Position numbers and translations under genes: made by a program | Shown here: positions 1 through 10,824 of the stretch, piece by piece | Position numbering within the stretch: position 1 is the first letter of the stretch | Layout: each line of letters begins with the position of its first letter | Notes under the pieces: generated by a model | Database searches by the model: none | The model's input: the letters and a program-made list of their open reading frames with translations, nothing else | What the model was told of the DNA's origin: nothing | Assembly: GCA_024752435.1 (NCBI GenBank) | Contig: CP103023.1 | Span: 186,001-250,000, forward strand | Origin: Allantophomopsis cytisporea | Lineage: Eukaryota > Ascomycota > Leotiomycetes > Phacidiales > Phacidiaceae | Direction: 5' to 3' | DNA: 64,000 bases

Positions 1-310
1 TGGGTGGTCAGAATACCAACAAGTCGCTATTTCGTGTATGTAGTAATCTCACCCTCGGAAAGCAAGGCTGAAGAATGCGAAACCACATATCAGCCTTAAC
101 AGTCAACAGCCAATACTTTGATGACATATGCGCCCGATATATTTATTTGAAGCTGCTGCCTCATCACATTCCTGTGGCGACTGCAAGTAGCTTATTTAGC
201 CAGCCTGCCGTAATTTTATAGCCTTGTTGAACGGAGCCTTGGTCTTAAATCCGAAGAGACTTTCGAATCATCAAGGCAATTTCACAAAGCTCATAGTAGC
301 TCATATCAGT
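1..310. other. Upstream region of the first gene
   Basis: No reading frame or repeat that I can support. It presumably holds the promoter and 5' leader of the gene that starts at 311. An in-frame non-ATG extension back to 224 exists but has no supporting feature. Confidence 0.3.
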
Positions 311-2504
311 ATGGAGATTATGGTGAAGAAAGGTGACCCGGAATATGAACACGAGATACTCCTGCAGTTCAATGATAAAATGGTTACAGAAAAGCGCTCC
401 GACACCATAGCCCGAGGTATTGCAGCAACAGTGAACGAAGATGAATGCCTTGCCAGTAATTCATGGAGCGGTAAATACCAAGAGAAAGTAGAGACTTCGA
501 GGTACTGTCCAAGGAACCACACATGTATCATATTTGTTAGGTTGACTCAAATCATTCAGGGACCCAGCACTTGCAATTCTAGACATAAACTCGATACAGC
601 TTCGGAAGAGCTGGGAGAGCTACATAAACGAAGACAACAGGTCAAGGAGAAAACACAAGTTCACAAATATTGGTCCTCTACCAAAGGGCTGTGGTATTCA
701 GGATATCAAAGACACGGTGTCTGCAGTTGAGAGTGCATGGAGAAACAAGAAGGATAATGCACGTTTTCACAAAGCCAGCGATCATCTTCACAAGTTCTGT
801 GGGTTTTTGAATTCGCACTTGGGATTTTTTGGGATATTACCAAGCGAGCACGAATATTTGTCCATCTTCTGCGGCGCCTCGAAGGTGTTGATTCAAGTAT
901 GTGGATAGCCCTTCTCAATGATTGATCTAATAGGAAAACTAGGCATCTGCACGTTATGTAAAAACCGCTGAAGAGTTTAGTAAGGCTCTTGTCGACTTGA
1001 GCACCGATATTGAACAATGTGCTTCTCAAGCTCAGATCATCCACACTGAAGAGATGCGTACCCGGGTTGGCGAATACTATAGCGAGGTCTTCGCCTTTTT
1101 CCATAAAGCTTTCGACTGGTTTAATACCAAATGGTATGGCCGGTTACGTTCGAGTTTTGACGAAAACTTTTCGAAGGACCTCAGCGACCATCTGGTCAAG
1201 ATAGACGCCTGCTCGAAACGAATATTGCGTGTGATGTTGGCAGGGAGCGCCGCAGAACTCAGAGACGTGAGGCTTACACTCGTAGATTATGTGAATCGTG
1301 CCGAGAGCAACTATGAAACGAATGAGAAAAGGTTAGACCATCTAGCACATGAACTAGAGGAGCTAAAAAGTGAGGATCACATCGGAAGAATAGGACGGAA
1401 CATTTTAGGCCTATTGAGAGAATCGCTGAAGCCCAAAGGGATCGAATATGGTGCGAAAAGCTCTGGTATTCTGGGTGAGTTCTATTCAGTTTCTATATGC
1501 AGAAAGCTAATTATCTAGGACAACTATCTCGTCGTGTGACCGAGGATGTGACAGAGGGTGTGATTCGCACTCCTGAAGTCCAATCTTCTCGAATACGAAG
1601 TCAATCAGGTCGAGGTAAGTCTTTCCAGAAGCTGACAAGTTAAGCTTTTTGATATTGATGAAGAGCAGAAATGAAGACAGATCTTACTTACCGACGTGAG
1701 AAAATACTTCTTCACTCTTCTCATCTTGACAAATACACGACCTCATCAGTAGATTTTGTCCGCAATCTCGACTCTACCTCCTCTTATATTGATAACAACG
1801 TCGCCGCATCCCTTAGCTCGTGGACGACATCTACAACTTCAGAGATGCTTTGGATAGAAGGCAGTTACGAAGCAGCATATCCATCAAGTCTGACAAATAT
1901 CGGAGCAGCGATAGTTCGTGCCGCTAGTGCGTCTGAAAACAGGGTCCCAGTGCTATCCTTTTTTTGTCCCAACCCGATTGAGGAGGAAGAGCTTGATGAA
2001 TTTGGCAGAAACGCGGACAAAATATCTGAAGCAATGTTTACCGATATGATATATTCATTAGTACGTCAACTCTTGGGTTGGTTACCTGCAGTTATCGAGA
2101 CAGAAATCGATCTTTCAGCTTCAAGGTTTCAAGCGTTGGATGGAACACCAGGGACTTGGAAAAGAGGGATAAGCCTACTGTCAGATCTCTTCACTCTTGC
2201 GCCACCATACTTTCTGTTGATTATTGATGGGATTGAGCATCTAGAAGACACACCTGCAGAACCAGATCTCGGAAATCTCTTGAAAATCATTCAGGAAAGG
2301 GCAGTAGACTTCGCGCTTCAAACAGAGAGAAATCCAGGTATTGATGATATCAAAAGGATGAAGGTGCTTTTCCTAACTGCGGGGAACTCTCAGGTTCTGA
2401 ATGGACTGGATTTGGGAGCCATGGATGTAGTATGTATTTCTGGTCCAAGGTCAGGACGTGTTGGGATGGGAAGACCCGCCTCAGCTGTTTTGAGTGCTTT
2501 CTGA
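311..2504 (+). CDS. DUF7708-type protein with degenerate NTPase-like C-terminal half
   Basis: Five exons: 311-501, 560-896, 943-1474, 1519-1614, 1669-2504. All junctions are GT-AG and the phases join into 663 residues. The first half is helical and charged and resembles the DUF7708 module found at the N-terminus of fungal NLR-like and STAND-like proteins (for example HEYLSIFCGASKVLI near residue 150). The second half looks like a P-loop NTPase fold that has lost its nucleotide site: the WIEGSY stretch sits where a Walker A loop would be expected but no GxxxxGK[ST] is present. A Walker B-like strand (YFLLIIDGIEHLED) and a sensor-like strand (KVLFLTAGNS) remain. No repeat domain follows. The start at 311 is the first ATG leading into the conserved frame. 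It probably acts as a regulatory or scaffold protein in the cytoplasm, not as an active ATPase. Family assignment is by pattern only. Confidence 0.6.
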
Positions 2505-3261
2505 CGACATCATCTATCTTTTGGATACCAAGATTTTATCATCAAAATTATAAAGTGTTCTTCACATTTGCTTAAATGGCATTTAGCAGGAAACCAGGCA
2601 TTTATCTTCGTACATGTTATAGTTCGTCGCAAATTTTTCGCTATTAACATTGAAATGAGACTCATTGGTGTTTGTACAATATGTGTCTTTGTAGATATAG
2701 TACGTGAACATTATCATGATTCTAGAAAAGGCAAATCAACTATCTAGCTTCACAAGAAACACTAAAAGCCCGGACTCTACCAATACTACTCTTGAAGATC
2801 CTTAGTGCAAAAATTAGTACGCCTTACACGAAATTGCTTCATACGATACAGCCGCTCCTCATTATAATTTGAGATTCAACAGAATCGCTCACTTGATGAT
2901 CTAGGTGTTAAAGCGAAGGCAGTCATGAAATACGCAGCCTTAATAGGATGGAACCTGACCATTCCATATCGTTGCACTGCCAAAGCCAAGTCGGCATTTA
3001 CTGTACAGCTTCTTTGGCAATATATGATCGCCACCAGTAGTTAAGCACCAGTGTTTTTGCTTACACGCACTTGACCATAATTTCAATATAGCATGTCTTA
3101 ATTAACAAAATTTGCCAGTGGGGTATAACACTTTCCGGTAAGGCTAACTAAAGCAATACATTTTGACTGCCGATAGCAATTCAGTACTATTCTCCATGTG
3201 AATTGATCAATATAAGGCCACCAGTCTTTCACTTGAACCCTAGCATATAACTCTACCAAAC
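2505..3261. other. Intergenic, nothing recognised
   Basis: AT-rich spacer between convergent genes (the gene ending at 2504 and the minus-strand aegerolysin). I see no tRNA, repeat array or supportable reading frame. Confidence 0.4.
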
Positions 3262-3731
3262 TCAACCCTTGCGAGCAACTTCAATCTCAACCTTGCCCAA
3301 AGCGCCAGAATCACGGTTCCAATCACCGACACTGACCATGTAGCCGCCCTTGGAATTTCGGTCACGAATCTGGAAATCGTTGGACTTACTTCCCCATGGG
3401 CAGCTCCAGTAGACAGTACAGATTTTGGTGTCTCCATCATAAAGATCAAGGACTCCCTCTGTACCAGAAGCAGAATCAGAGCGGCCACAGGAACTGATGT
3501 CGTTGGTGGAGTCAGGTGGCGTTACTATAGTATTGATGTCACTTGCCGAGATCTCGTTGTCTTTGTTCCCATTTTTGTGGAATTTGCCCCTTTACCATGA
3601 ATCAATACCAAGAGATTATGCGATTTTATGTGCGTATCTGCTTACCAGGAGCACTGTGAATTCTTGACAGTGACATTTCCGTTGCGGAAACCATTGATAA
3701 TGCGAATAATGACCCATTGTGCGTACGCCAT
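3262..3731 (-). CDS. Aegerolysin family protein
   Basis: Two exons on the minus strand, 3731-3646 and 3589-3262, split by a 56-nt GT-AG intron. They give 137 residues, the usual aegerolysin length (about 135-145). No signal peptide, which is normal for the family. Recognisable family features are the WGKFHK stretch at the splice junction (residue 29 onward), an acidic DNEISASDIN segment, the central SSCGRSDSASGTEG block, the DLYDG turn, and the CTVYWSCPWGS core followed by a DSGALG strand near the C-terminus. Aegerolysins are beta-sandwich proteins that bind specific membrane sphingolipids and sterol-rich membranes; alone many are not lytic, but they recruit a MACPF partner to make pores. A MACPF gene lies 1.6 kb away in divergent orientation. 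The start is the ATG that opens exon 1 in the family frame. Confidence 0.88.
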
Positions 3732-5353
3732 TGTGAGAATGTGTTGGTATGTTCCAGGATTCTACACTAACGTTGGCACCCAAATGTAATTGAAGTAGAT
3801 GCTTTGGCACACTTACTTTGACTTGATATGACGGTGATTGAAGTTTAAATTGAGAAGTGTCTCGTATTGTTGATATGTATTTGTAAGGTAGTTTCACTGC
3901 CTTTTATACTTGGCTCAGCTCAATACTATTATAATGAATCAGACACATGCCTTGATTAATCCGGCCTCCGAAATTTTTGTCACAGCAGTTTAGATTTGTG
4001 TTGTTGATGAGACTTAACTATCAGCTATCGGCCTTTGTTACCCATCGCTATTGTGGCAACACCGGATTCGATACTAATCGTATCACAGATTCAGCTTCAA
4101 CGAGTTCTGACTAAGATCCTACTGGTTGGACATTTAGATGTAGTTTTTGATATCTCGTCGCTTTCTCAAAGGTTCCAGCTATGGTTCCCAAGATTATAAT
4201 CTTTCGATCTCGGAGCATAATGCCCACAACTGGAAGAGCTCGAAAACAAATGTTCTACACAGATTCCCCGCATTCGGGATATGATAGGAGATTACAATGA
4301 CATAACGAGGGCGTTGAATAGTTCTGTGGGACATTCGGCTAACTACAGACCGTTGCCGCGAACGGAAGATCATGCAGTTTCTCTCTAAAATCGGTGGAAC
4401 TCTTACGATTTATGGTACTACCAAGATCGAATGTAAAGCTAATATAGACTTGGTACATTAAACCACAAAAAGAATTGAGTTCTCACCCATGTCGCATTCG
4501 TCAATGCATCCATGTCCACCTTGATCGTTTCTTTGCCTAGTTTTTGATATATCCAGGACAGCTCTCCACGCTAGGGCAGCTGCATATCAGGTACAACTGT
4601 AATTTGACATGACTTCGTATCTTGACTTATCTACGTACTGAATGCGACATAATCAGCGGTTCCATAAGTGCTGGAAACTTAGACGCTTGAGGTCACATCT
4701 TGTACATCATTGCGCAGGGTAGAAAAACTCGTTAGCATAATGGTTGGTCCGCTATGGTCATGAATTATATTCGGAAGCTCGAATATGCCCATATGTGCTT
4801 GATTATATCTTCACTTTAAAGCGGGTTGGCAAATCCAGGATAGCCACAGGTTTTCCGCTGATGAAACCGTTGACGTTATGGCTGTTTCCAAGAGCTGAAT
4901 TTCACCACATACACACGATCAAGCAGGCCCTGCAAATTTGTAATCTGGATACACAACCGAATGAGAAGTGAGTTTCAGCTCGCACTTGTGCAAACCAGTG
5001 AGGGGCTGGTCGCCGAACCTTGAAAATTCTTGGTTAGGGTTTTCAATTAGTAGAGCTGGAGAATTCTACACTGGCTTGCAAGTGGCATTATTACCAGTTC
5101 GGAAATCTACTTATCAGCTGAAGCATATTGTAGATCTCCTAAGCAAGTGGTGACATTGATCACTCAAAAGAATTCTTGTACTGCTTTGATGATGGCTTCA
5201 TTCCAAGAGGATGATGTCAAGAGCACAACATTGTGAAAAGCTTTATGAAAAGCGTTCAAGCCTCATTTCACTCATTTCGAGTTCATATGCAGAATGCTTA
5301 AAAACAGCTCCATCTGCTGTTAGGAAGAAGCTACCGACCACAATTATTTCAAA
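3732..5353. promoter_or_regulatory. Divergent spacer between aegerolysin and MACPF genes
   Basis: 1622 bp separate the two divergent start codons, so both promoters must lie here. Short open frames at 4744-5153 and 5211-5480 show no family resemblance and are not called. No obvious shared motif was found by eye. Confidence 0.4.
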
Positions 5354-7433
5354 ATGGCCGAAACTGTTCCCTACTTCAGTGGCATGCAACGAGGCCAAGG
5401 GTGAGTTGAATACGTTTAGGTGCTCTCATGTGCATTTTCCACAAAAAATTCTTCGAGTAGTCGTCTGTTGTTTCCACTAGAGGTTGCTGGCTAACAAAAG
5501 TCAAGTTACAATACCTATCTTCAACAAGTCTGCATCAAAGATGCCGTACAAGTTACTGTAGAAGAACCACCTTCGAATCCAATCCATTCTACATACAGTT
5601 CCGAATTAATCGAAGACTATGAGTAAGTGAACTTAGAGCTTCCTTATTGACCATAAGTAAATGACTGATCTTCTCTCAGAAAGCTTACGAAGACCCTCGA
5701 CATCAGCGCTGGCGCAGCTGTAAGCGGCTGGGGCCAGAGCGCCCAAGTTGATGTTCGCTACCTTGAACGGAGTGAAGTGAGGTCTCTTAAATTTTCTGCA
5801 AGAATTATCTGACAAAATTCTCACTTAGTTCGAGACGAGTACTTTGACTTACCAAGTGAAAGTCAACGTGCAGCAACAAGGTAGTACGAACAACAAGTTC
5901 TCCTTCAAAGACATCACTACTACTTCACCCAACCAGACATATGGCAATCGTTATATCCAAGGTCAGTATGACTATTAGATGTCTAGTTATATTTGTTGAT
6001 ATAATACGAACCATATAGATTTTATCCGTGGTGGATATTTCTTCGCTAGAGTATCCATCTCAAGTACAAGCAAATCGTATGAACAGGAGGTCAAAACATC
6101 GTATGCAATGCGTCTCAATAATAAGTTATGTACCCACTAACAGAACTGTAATCAGAGCCAAAGTTGCTTTCTCCATGTATGGCGTCACCGGAGAAGTGAC
6201 AAATGAAGTCAAAGATGCTGTCACTAGTTTACAAAAGCACTCAGAAGTTCGCATTGCCATTCATGAATCCACAGGAGCATCCAAGAGCACTCCAGAGATA
6301 ATTGAGCCTCAGAACTCAGACCTTCTAGCTATCAAAGCACGCGCCGATAAGTTCTTTGAAGATGCAACTACTGGAAAGCACAACTACATCCGTTTGTGAG
6401 GATCATTACCTTCCACGTATATGGACGTGGACTAATAATATTCGCAGCGCCCTCCTGGGAAGGTATACAAATCTTTCCAACTTCAACAACAAGTTTTTGC
6501 CGTTTGATTATGTTGAGGCGAATAAGAGAGTAGGTCACCCGCTGTCTGAATATATATACCCTGGCTGATCGAGAGACAACAGAGCTGGGAGCTATTCGAC
6601 GATTTCACAAAATATCATGCGATTGAGGTACTAATTAAGGAAGGTGAGATAGTCTACTGCTTTGTGGAAACAACTTGCTAATGTATTTGCAATACAGTTC
6701 CTATAGCCAAGTACGAAGGAGACCAGACCAAAAGGTCTGAGCTACAGAACAAGGCCATTGACGAGTCGCAGAAAATCCGGGAAAAGGTATGAGTCCACAT
6801 TTTTACGATTAACAGCGGTTCAACCCTTGCTAAAAATAAATGAAAGATCATCAAAATCAGTGGAGATCCGAATGAAGCTCGGAATCCACCAACTCATATC
6901 GATCCAGAAGTTTTCCGCAAGCAGGTCTTCGTAAGTAACATAGGATTTTCCCGTGCCACTAATTCTAATATCAATAGACGGCGGTGAAGACAGTCACCTA
7001 CATCGCACAAAGCAAGCCCACCAGAGGCGACGACAACTGGACAGACAGTAAGCCCGCCTTTCTCCCCTCTCAGTTCGCAGCCTTAACCATCCCAGTCATC
7101 AACCCAACCCTCCTCCCCTCTGCAACCAAACTCTTTACGCTCTCATGCTACGACTTCGGCGAGCTTAATGGTACGACAGTGATCTCCTTTGGGCGCAAAA
7201 ATGACGAGGAGACCTATATCTGTCTGATGGGTGAGCGTGCAAATGTCATTGATGGCTACAAGGAAGAGAGCCATTTATGGGTGTTTCCCGAGGAGGTCAA
7301 GACGGTTACCGAGCAGGCCATCGAGGTGTCGAAATTAGTCAGCAGAAACTACATCAGGCTTTATGCGCAGGATAGCGCGGGGCTGAGAAACCCGCGTGCA
7401 GGAAGTATGTTCAGCTTTTATGCTAAGGCATAG
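5354..7433 (+). CDS. MACPF-domain protein (pleurotolysin B-like)
   Basis: Eleven exons: 5354-5400, 5506-5622, 5680-5776, 5829-5961, 6019-6100, 6156-6395, 6448-6529, 6583-6643, 6698-6786, 6847-6930, 6978-7433. They give 495 residues, in the range of fungal MACPF partners of aegerolysins (about 500). The MACPF signature is visible at residues 125-138: a YG followed by FIRGGYF with the diagnostic double glycine, straddling the exon 4/5 junction. Upstream are the helical SSELIEDYEKL segment and beta strands; exon 11 encodes a separate Ser/Thr- and strand-rich C-terminal domain. No signal peptide or propeptide is apparent. An alternative acceptor at 6143 would add four residues in frame. MACPF proteins oligomerise into beta-barrel membrane pores; fungal ones of this class are delivered to lipids by an aegerolysin, encoded by the divergent neighbour. 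All eleven exons are open, with no inactivating lesion seen. Many short exons make the exact model uncertain. Confidence 0.8.
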
Positions 7434-7649
7434 GGGGGTGGGGGGGTTTGTGTAAAGAGATCTGCTGTCTCATCATTTCTTGCGGCTTCTTGAACGCGCC
7501 GAGTCATGAATTTCAATTTGTAGCTCCATCAGATGTGTGATGATGGGTTTGTAGTGTGAATGATATGCTTTTGTTCCGGAATGATAGTCCAACCCAAGTA
7601 GTCCATGCTTCAGCGTGTTCCCGCCGTGATAGTGTTTGAAGGAAAATGT

Positions 7650-10264
7650 TTACATCAAGCATCCAACCTTGCGGCTACTTCCCATGTCGCTGAAGGCGAC
7701 CCTCATGCGCTTTCCTGGACCTGTCATCGCAAAAGCCTCTACGATCCACTCATACCACACCTTTCTGTCATCAGTCTGTCTCCAGATACTGACCTCAACC
7801 TCAGCATCATCAGGCACGTACAGAGGGTTCTAAACATAATAATCAGCCACTATCAAGCAAGACTTCACAGACTGTGAGCATAGTTTTACAACATACCTTA
7901 AGGGGGAAGTAGATCGGGAACCAAGAAATCATATCCTTGCTCTTAGCATCGATAGTATCAGGTCTGGTACTCAACTCAACGCAAGTCTTTTCGTTCTCAT
8001 ATAGTACCGACTCAAAGTATCCGGCGAGACCATTAACGACACCTCTATTCTGGCAGACGAACTTGTGGCGGGCATAGCGGATGTTATGCTCATTGGCACC
8101 ATCACCGCCAGCCATGCTGCCACCACCACCACCACTAACACCACCACCTCTGCGGGCCTCTGCAATATGGAGAGTGGAGGCAGGCAGTGGGTGGATGAAT
8201 TCCCAAGACTGTTGGATCTTTGGATGGTCTGGGACTGAGGTAGCAAGGAAATCGATAGCGTGAAGCATCACAACATAAGGAGTCTCAGTGGCAGTGTCAT
8301 CATTCACTGCACGGTGAGAGATCTCAGCGTGGAGTCTTGGTGCGGATATTGGAGAAAGATGTGCGGTGTAGGAGCTTGGGATAGAGATTCCTTGCTCAGC
8401 AAGAACATGTTGAACACCATCGAGACATTCGGGAGAAAGTTCGTTATCGGCGAAAGAGCCAAGAAGTTCGGAAATGAGGATATCAACCTTGCCATATGTG
8501 ACCTGACCAGGTTCTGAAGTGGCATGATGAGGTCCTTTCCAGGCTCTCATATCGCTTTTCACAACTGTGACAGCTCCATTCCAGTCCTCTTCATTATGTC
8601 TCTGTAGAAGCACATACGCGTTTGGGTTCTTCTCGACAGCCCAGGCTTCGATTGGGACACCAGTCGAGGCACTGGCGCGAAGAGCGCGAGTCACCAAAGG
8701 TCCTCTTCCGGACCCAGCCACCGCAACAACAACTGCGCCCGTGGAGCTAGATGTAGGCTTTCCGAGTTTCTTCCAATCACTAAGAGCATTGGCAATGGCT
8801 ATCTCGTACTGGTCATATTTGACTGGGTCTTTTTCAAAGACCTCATATGTCACCGATTCTAAGTTATCCGTGAGTGGCTGTAGAGGCGCTTGAAGATAGT
8901 CTTGGTATCCTGTACCAAACTTCTCGATGGTTGAGCGTGAGGGCTGTGTCCTTTGCAGGTGTCTCAAGTAGTTCAGATGTGCGATCGGATCTTCATTTGC
9001 CTGGCGATTTTTCAGCGCTGCTGCCTCTGAGGGTGTAGGTGAAATGGAAGTAGCTGCATCTGCAGACTTGCTCGGAGACATGAATCCATCCGCCGTCATG
9101 CCAGTATATGTAGGATCATTCAGTCCGGGTATTTGACCAATATCACAAAGGAGGAGCCATGGTGACTGCTTGAGGCGCATGAATTTCGTGATGAGTGCCT
9201 GATGCGATTTTGGAAGGACTGGGAAACCTCTCGCATTTCGGCTGAAAGAAATGTCGGTGAATGTGAGGAATCTCAAGGGTTCAGCGAACCACCTTGACTG
9301 CAAGGCTGGGCCAGGTAATGAGCGTGGAATAGCAAGTGCTAGATAACGCGTTAGCCTCAAACAATATCTCATACAGAATAGTACAAATATGACAGTGATC
9401 TATCTATCCATTACAAAAATATCGAGGCTATGAATGATCTGGAATTGCATATGTGCGAATATATTTATCAATATCTTACCTAGTGATAGTCTTGAGTTGT
9501 ATTTACAGACGTCTCGAATCAAATTCCACGCATCCCAGGTCGCAAAAGCCTCAAACTGCTGATCAGCATCTATACGATCTATGAATTCTTCTCTTGCGAA
9601 TGGAGATAAGTCCCCGATCTCTTCTTTTGGACGTGTTTCTTTGCGGTCATCCATTGGCAAGTGAATGGCCATGTTCATGTAACTTCCAATGCTTAGAACC
9701 TCCTGGACCGCACGAGCATACTGCGCTGTTCCATTCCCTTGAGAGGCCCCATTATTATGTAATTTTGGTCCTGGAATAATCAAGTTGCTAATGCCGCAGA
9801 AGGAAGCATATGCAACCTCCAAGTTCAGGACCTGTCTAGAAATATTCACAACCAATGGGTCTGGAGAGCATAAATCGATCCAGGAACTAGTAACTCCAAT
9901 GAGTTGGGAAACTGTATCGCATGGCGTTAGTGGTGTATCGACAGGAGCCAAAGGTGGTATAATTGGCGCTGGCGGAGGGCATCGAGGCTTCGACTCGAAC
10001 TGAGAGATATCAGAAAGATGCGAGGAGAGCAATGAGAGCACTCTAGAATGGAAATAAGGAGTGGTAATGGGAGTTGTGAGCATGTCATACTAGAGATTCT
10101 TGTGAGCATTTTGAAAACTATGTGGTGTGATGACAACTGACACCAGAATCTTGGGCCTGTCGCAAAGCACGCTCTGTTACGGGCAGTGCTCGTTTCGATT
10201 CATGATGACCTATATAGAAAGTAGGCATGTAGTCGTCAATATGCGACAACGGATCGGAAGCCAT
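7650..10264 (-). CDS. PRMT5: Type II protein arginine methyltransferase PRMT5 (Skb1/Hsl7 family)
   Basis: Four exons: 10264-10142, 10089-9480, 9338-7897, 7829-7650; 784 residues. It transfers methyl groups from S-adenosylmethionine to arginines (symmetric dimethylation) on Sm proteins, histones and other targets. The N-terminal TIM-barrel region is encoded by exons 1-3. The TYEVFEKDPVKY segment carries the Phe (about residue 412) that marks PRMT5. The SAM-binding GSGRGPL is at about 453-459, with Ser in place of the usual Ala. The double-E catalytic loop SELLGSFADNELSPE has its two glutamates at about 535 and 544. The C-terminal beta-barrel ends in exon 4, which includes the conserved KVWYEWIVEA. 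A Ser/Ala-rich insertion of about 50 residues before the Rossmann domain looks disordered. Shares an upstream region with PRP43. Confidence 0.93.
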
Positions 10265-10824
10265 TTTCAAGGTGTTGTGGTATTCAGTGAACTTCGAAGC
10301 TGATGAAAAGATCCCCGGGCAGCCTCAGAATAGACTGATTCGCAAAATATTCAGCCTTTATGAATAATCTCGCGACACTGACTTGCTGCACGCTAAAGAA
10401 AGCGATTCGTACTTAACAACGCAGATATAGACTGATGAGGGATAGAAATATAAATTGACAGTAAGAAGACGAAGAAGATGCGAATATCTGCAATGAAGCA
10501 TTAAAGAATGAGATCAATCAAGGGGGCTGTCACGTACATGCTACATGCACAGTTTTTGAATTGATGTGACAAACTGCCAGAGCTTACTCGCCCAAGGGAC
10601 TTTCCTCTCCATACATGCAAATTTGGCGGGGCTGAACTCTGTTGGTCAAAAAGTCGAATAGAGTAAACACACCGCCCGCCATTTCGGGACTAGCCGGCTG
10701 AAGCCTCGCATCTATCAGAGGCTCCAGCGATTATTTTTATCATAAACATTTCCCTACGTCGTTCTTTCCGCCTCACATTTTAAGTTCAAGTACACATCTA
10801 CTCGACGTCGCATCAACCTTGAAC
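10265..10824. promoter_or_regulatory. Divergent PRMT5/PRP43 promoter region
   Basis: 560 bp separate the two start codons, so the region should drive both genes. The part next to PRP43 has pyrimidine-rich segments typical of a fungal transcription start. No TATA consensus stands out. Confidence 0.45.

Noticed and set aside
3240..3897. Minus-strand open frames of 82 and 93 codons
   Set aside because: They are out-of-frame shadows of the two aegerolysin exons; the spliced third reading gives the family protein.
4744..5480. Three short plus-strand frames between the aegerolysin and MACPF genes
   Set aside because: No domain and no splice logic joining them; the last one overlaps the true first MACPF exon in another frame.
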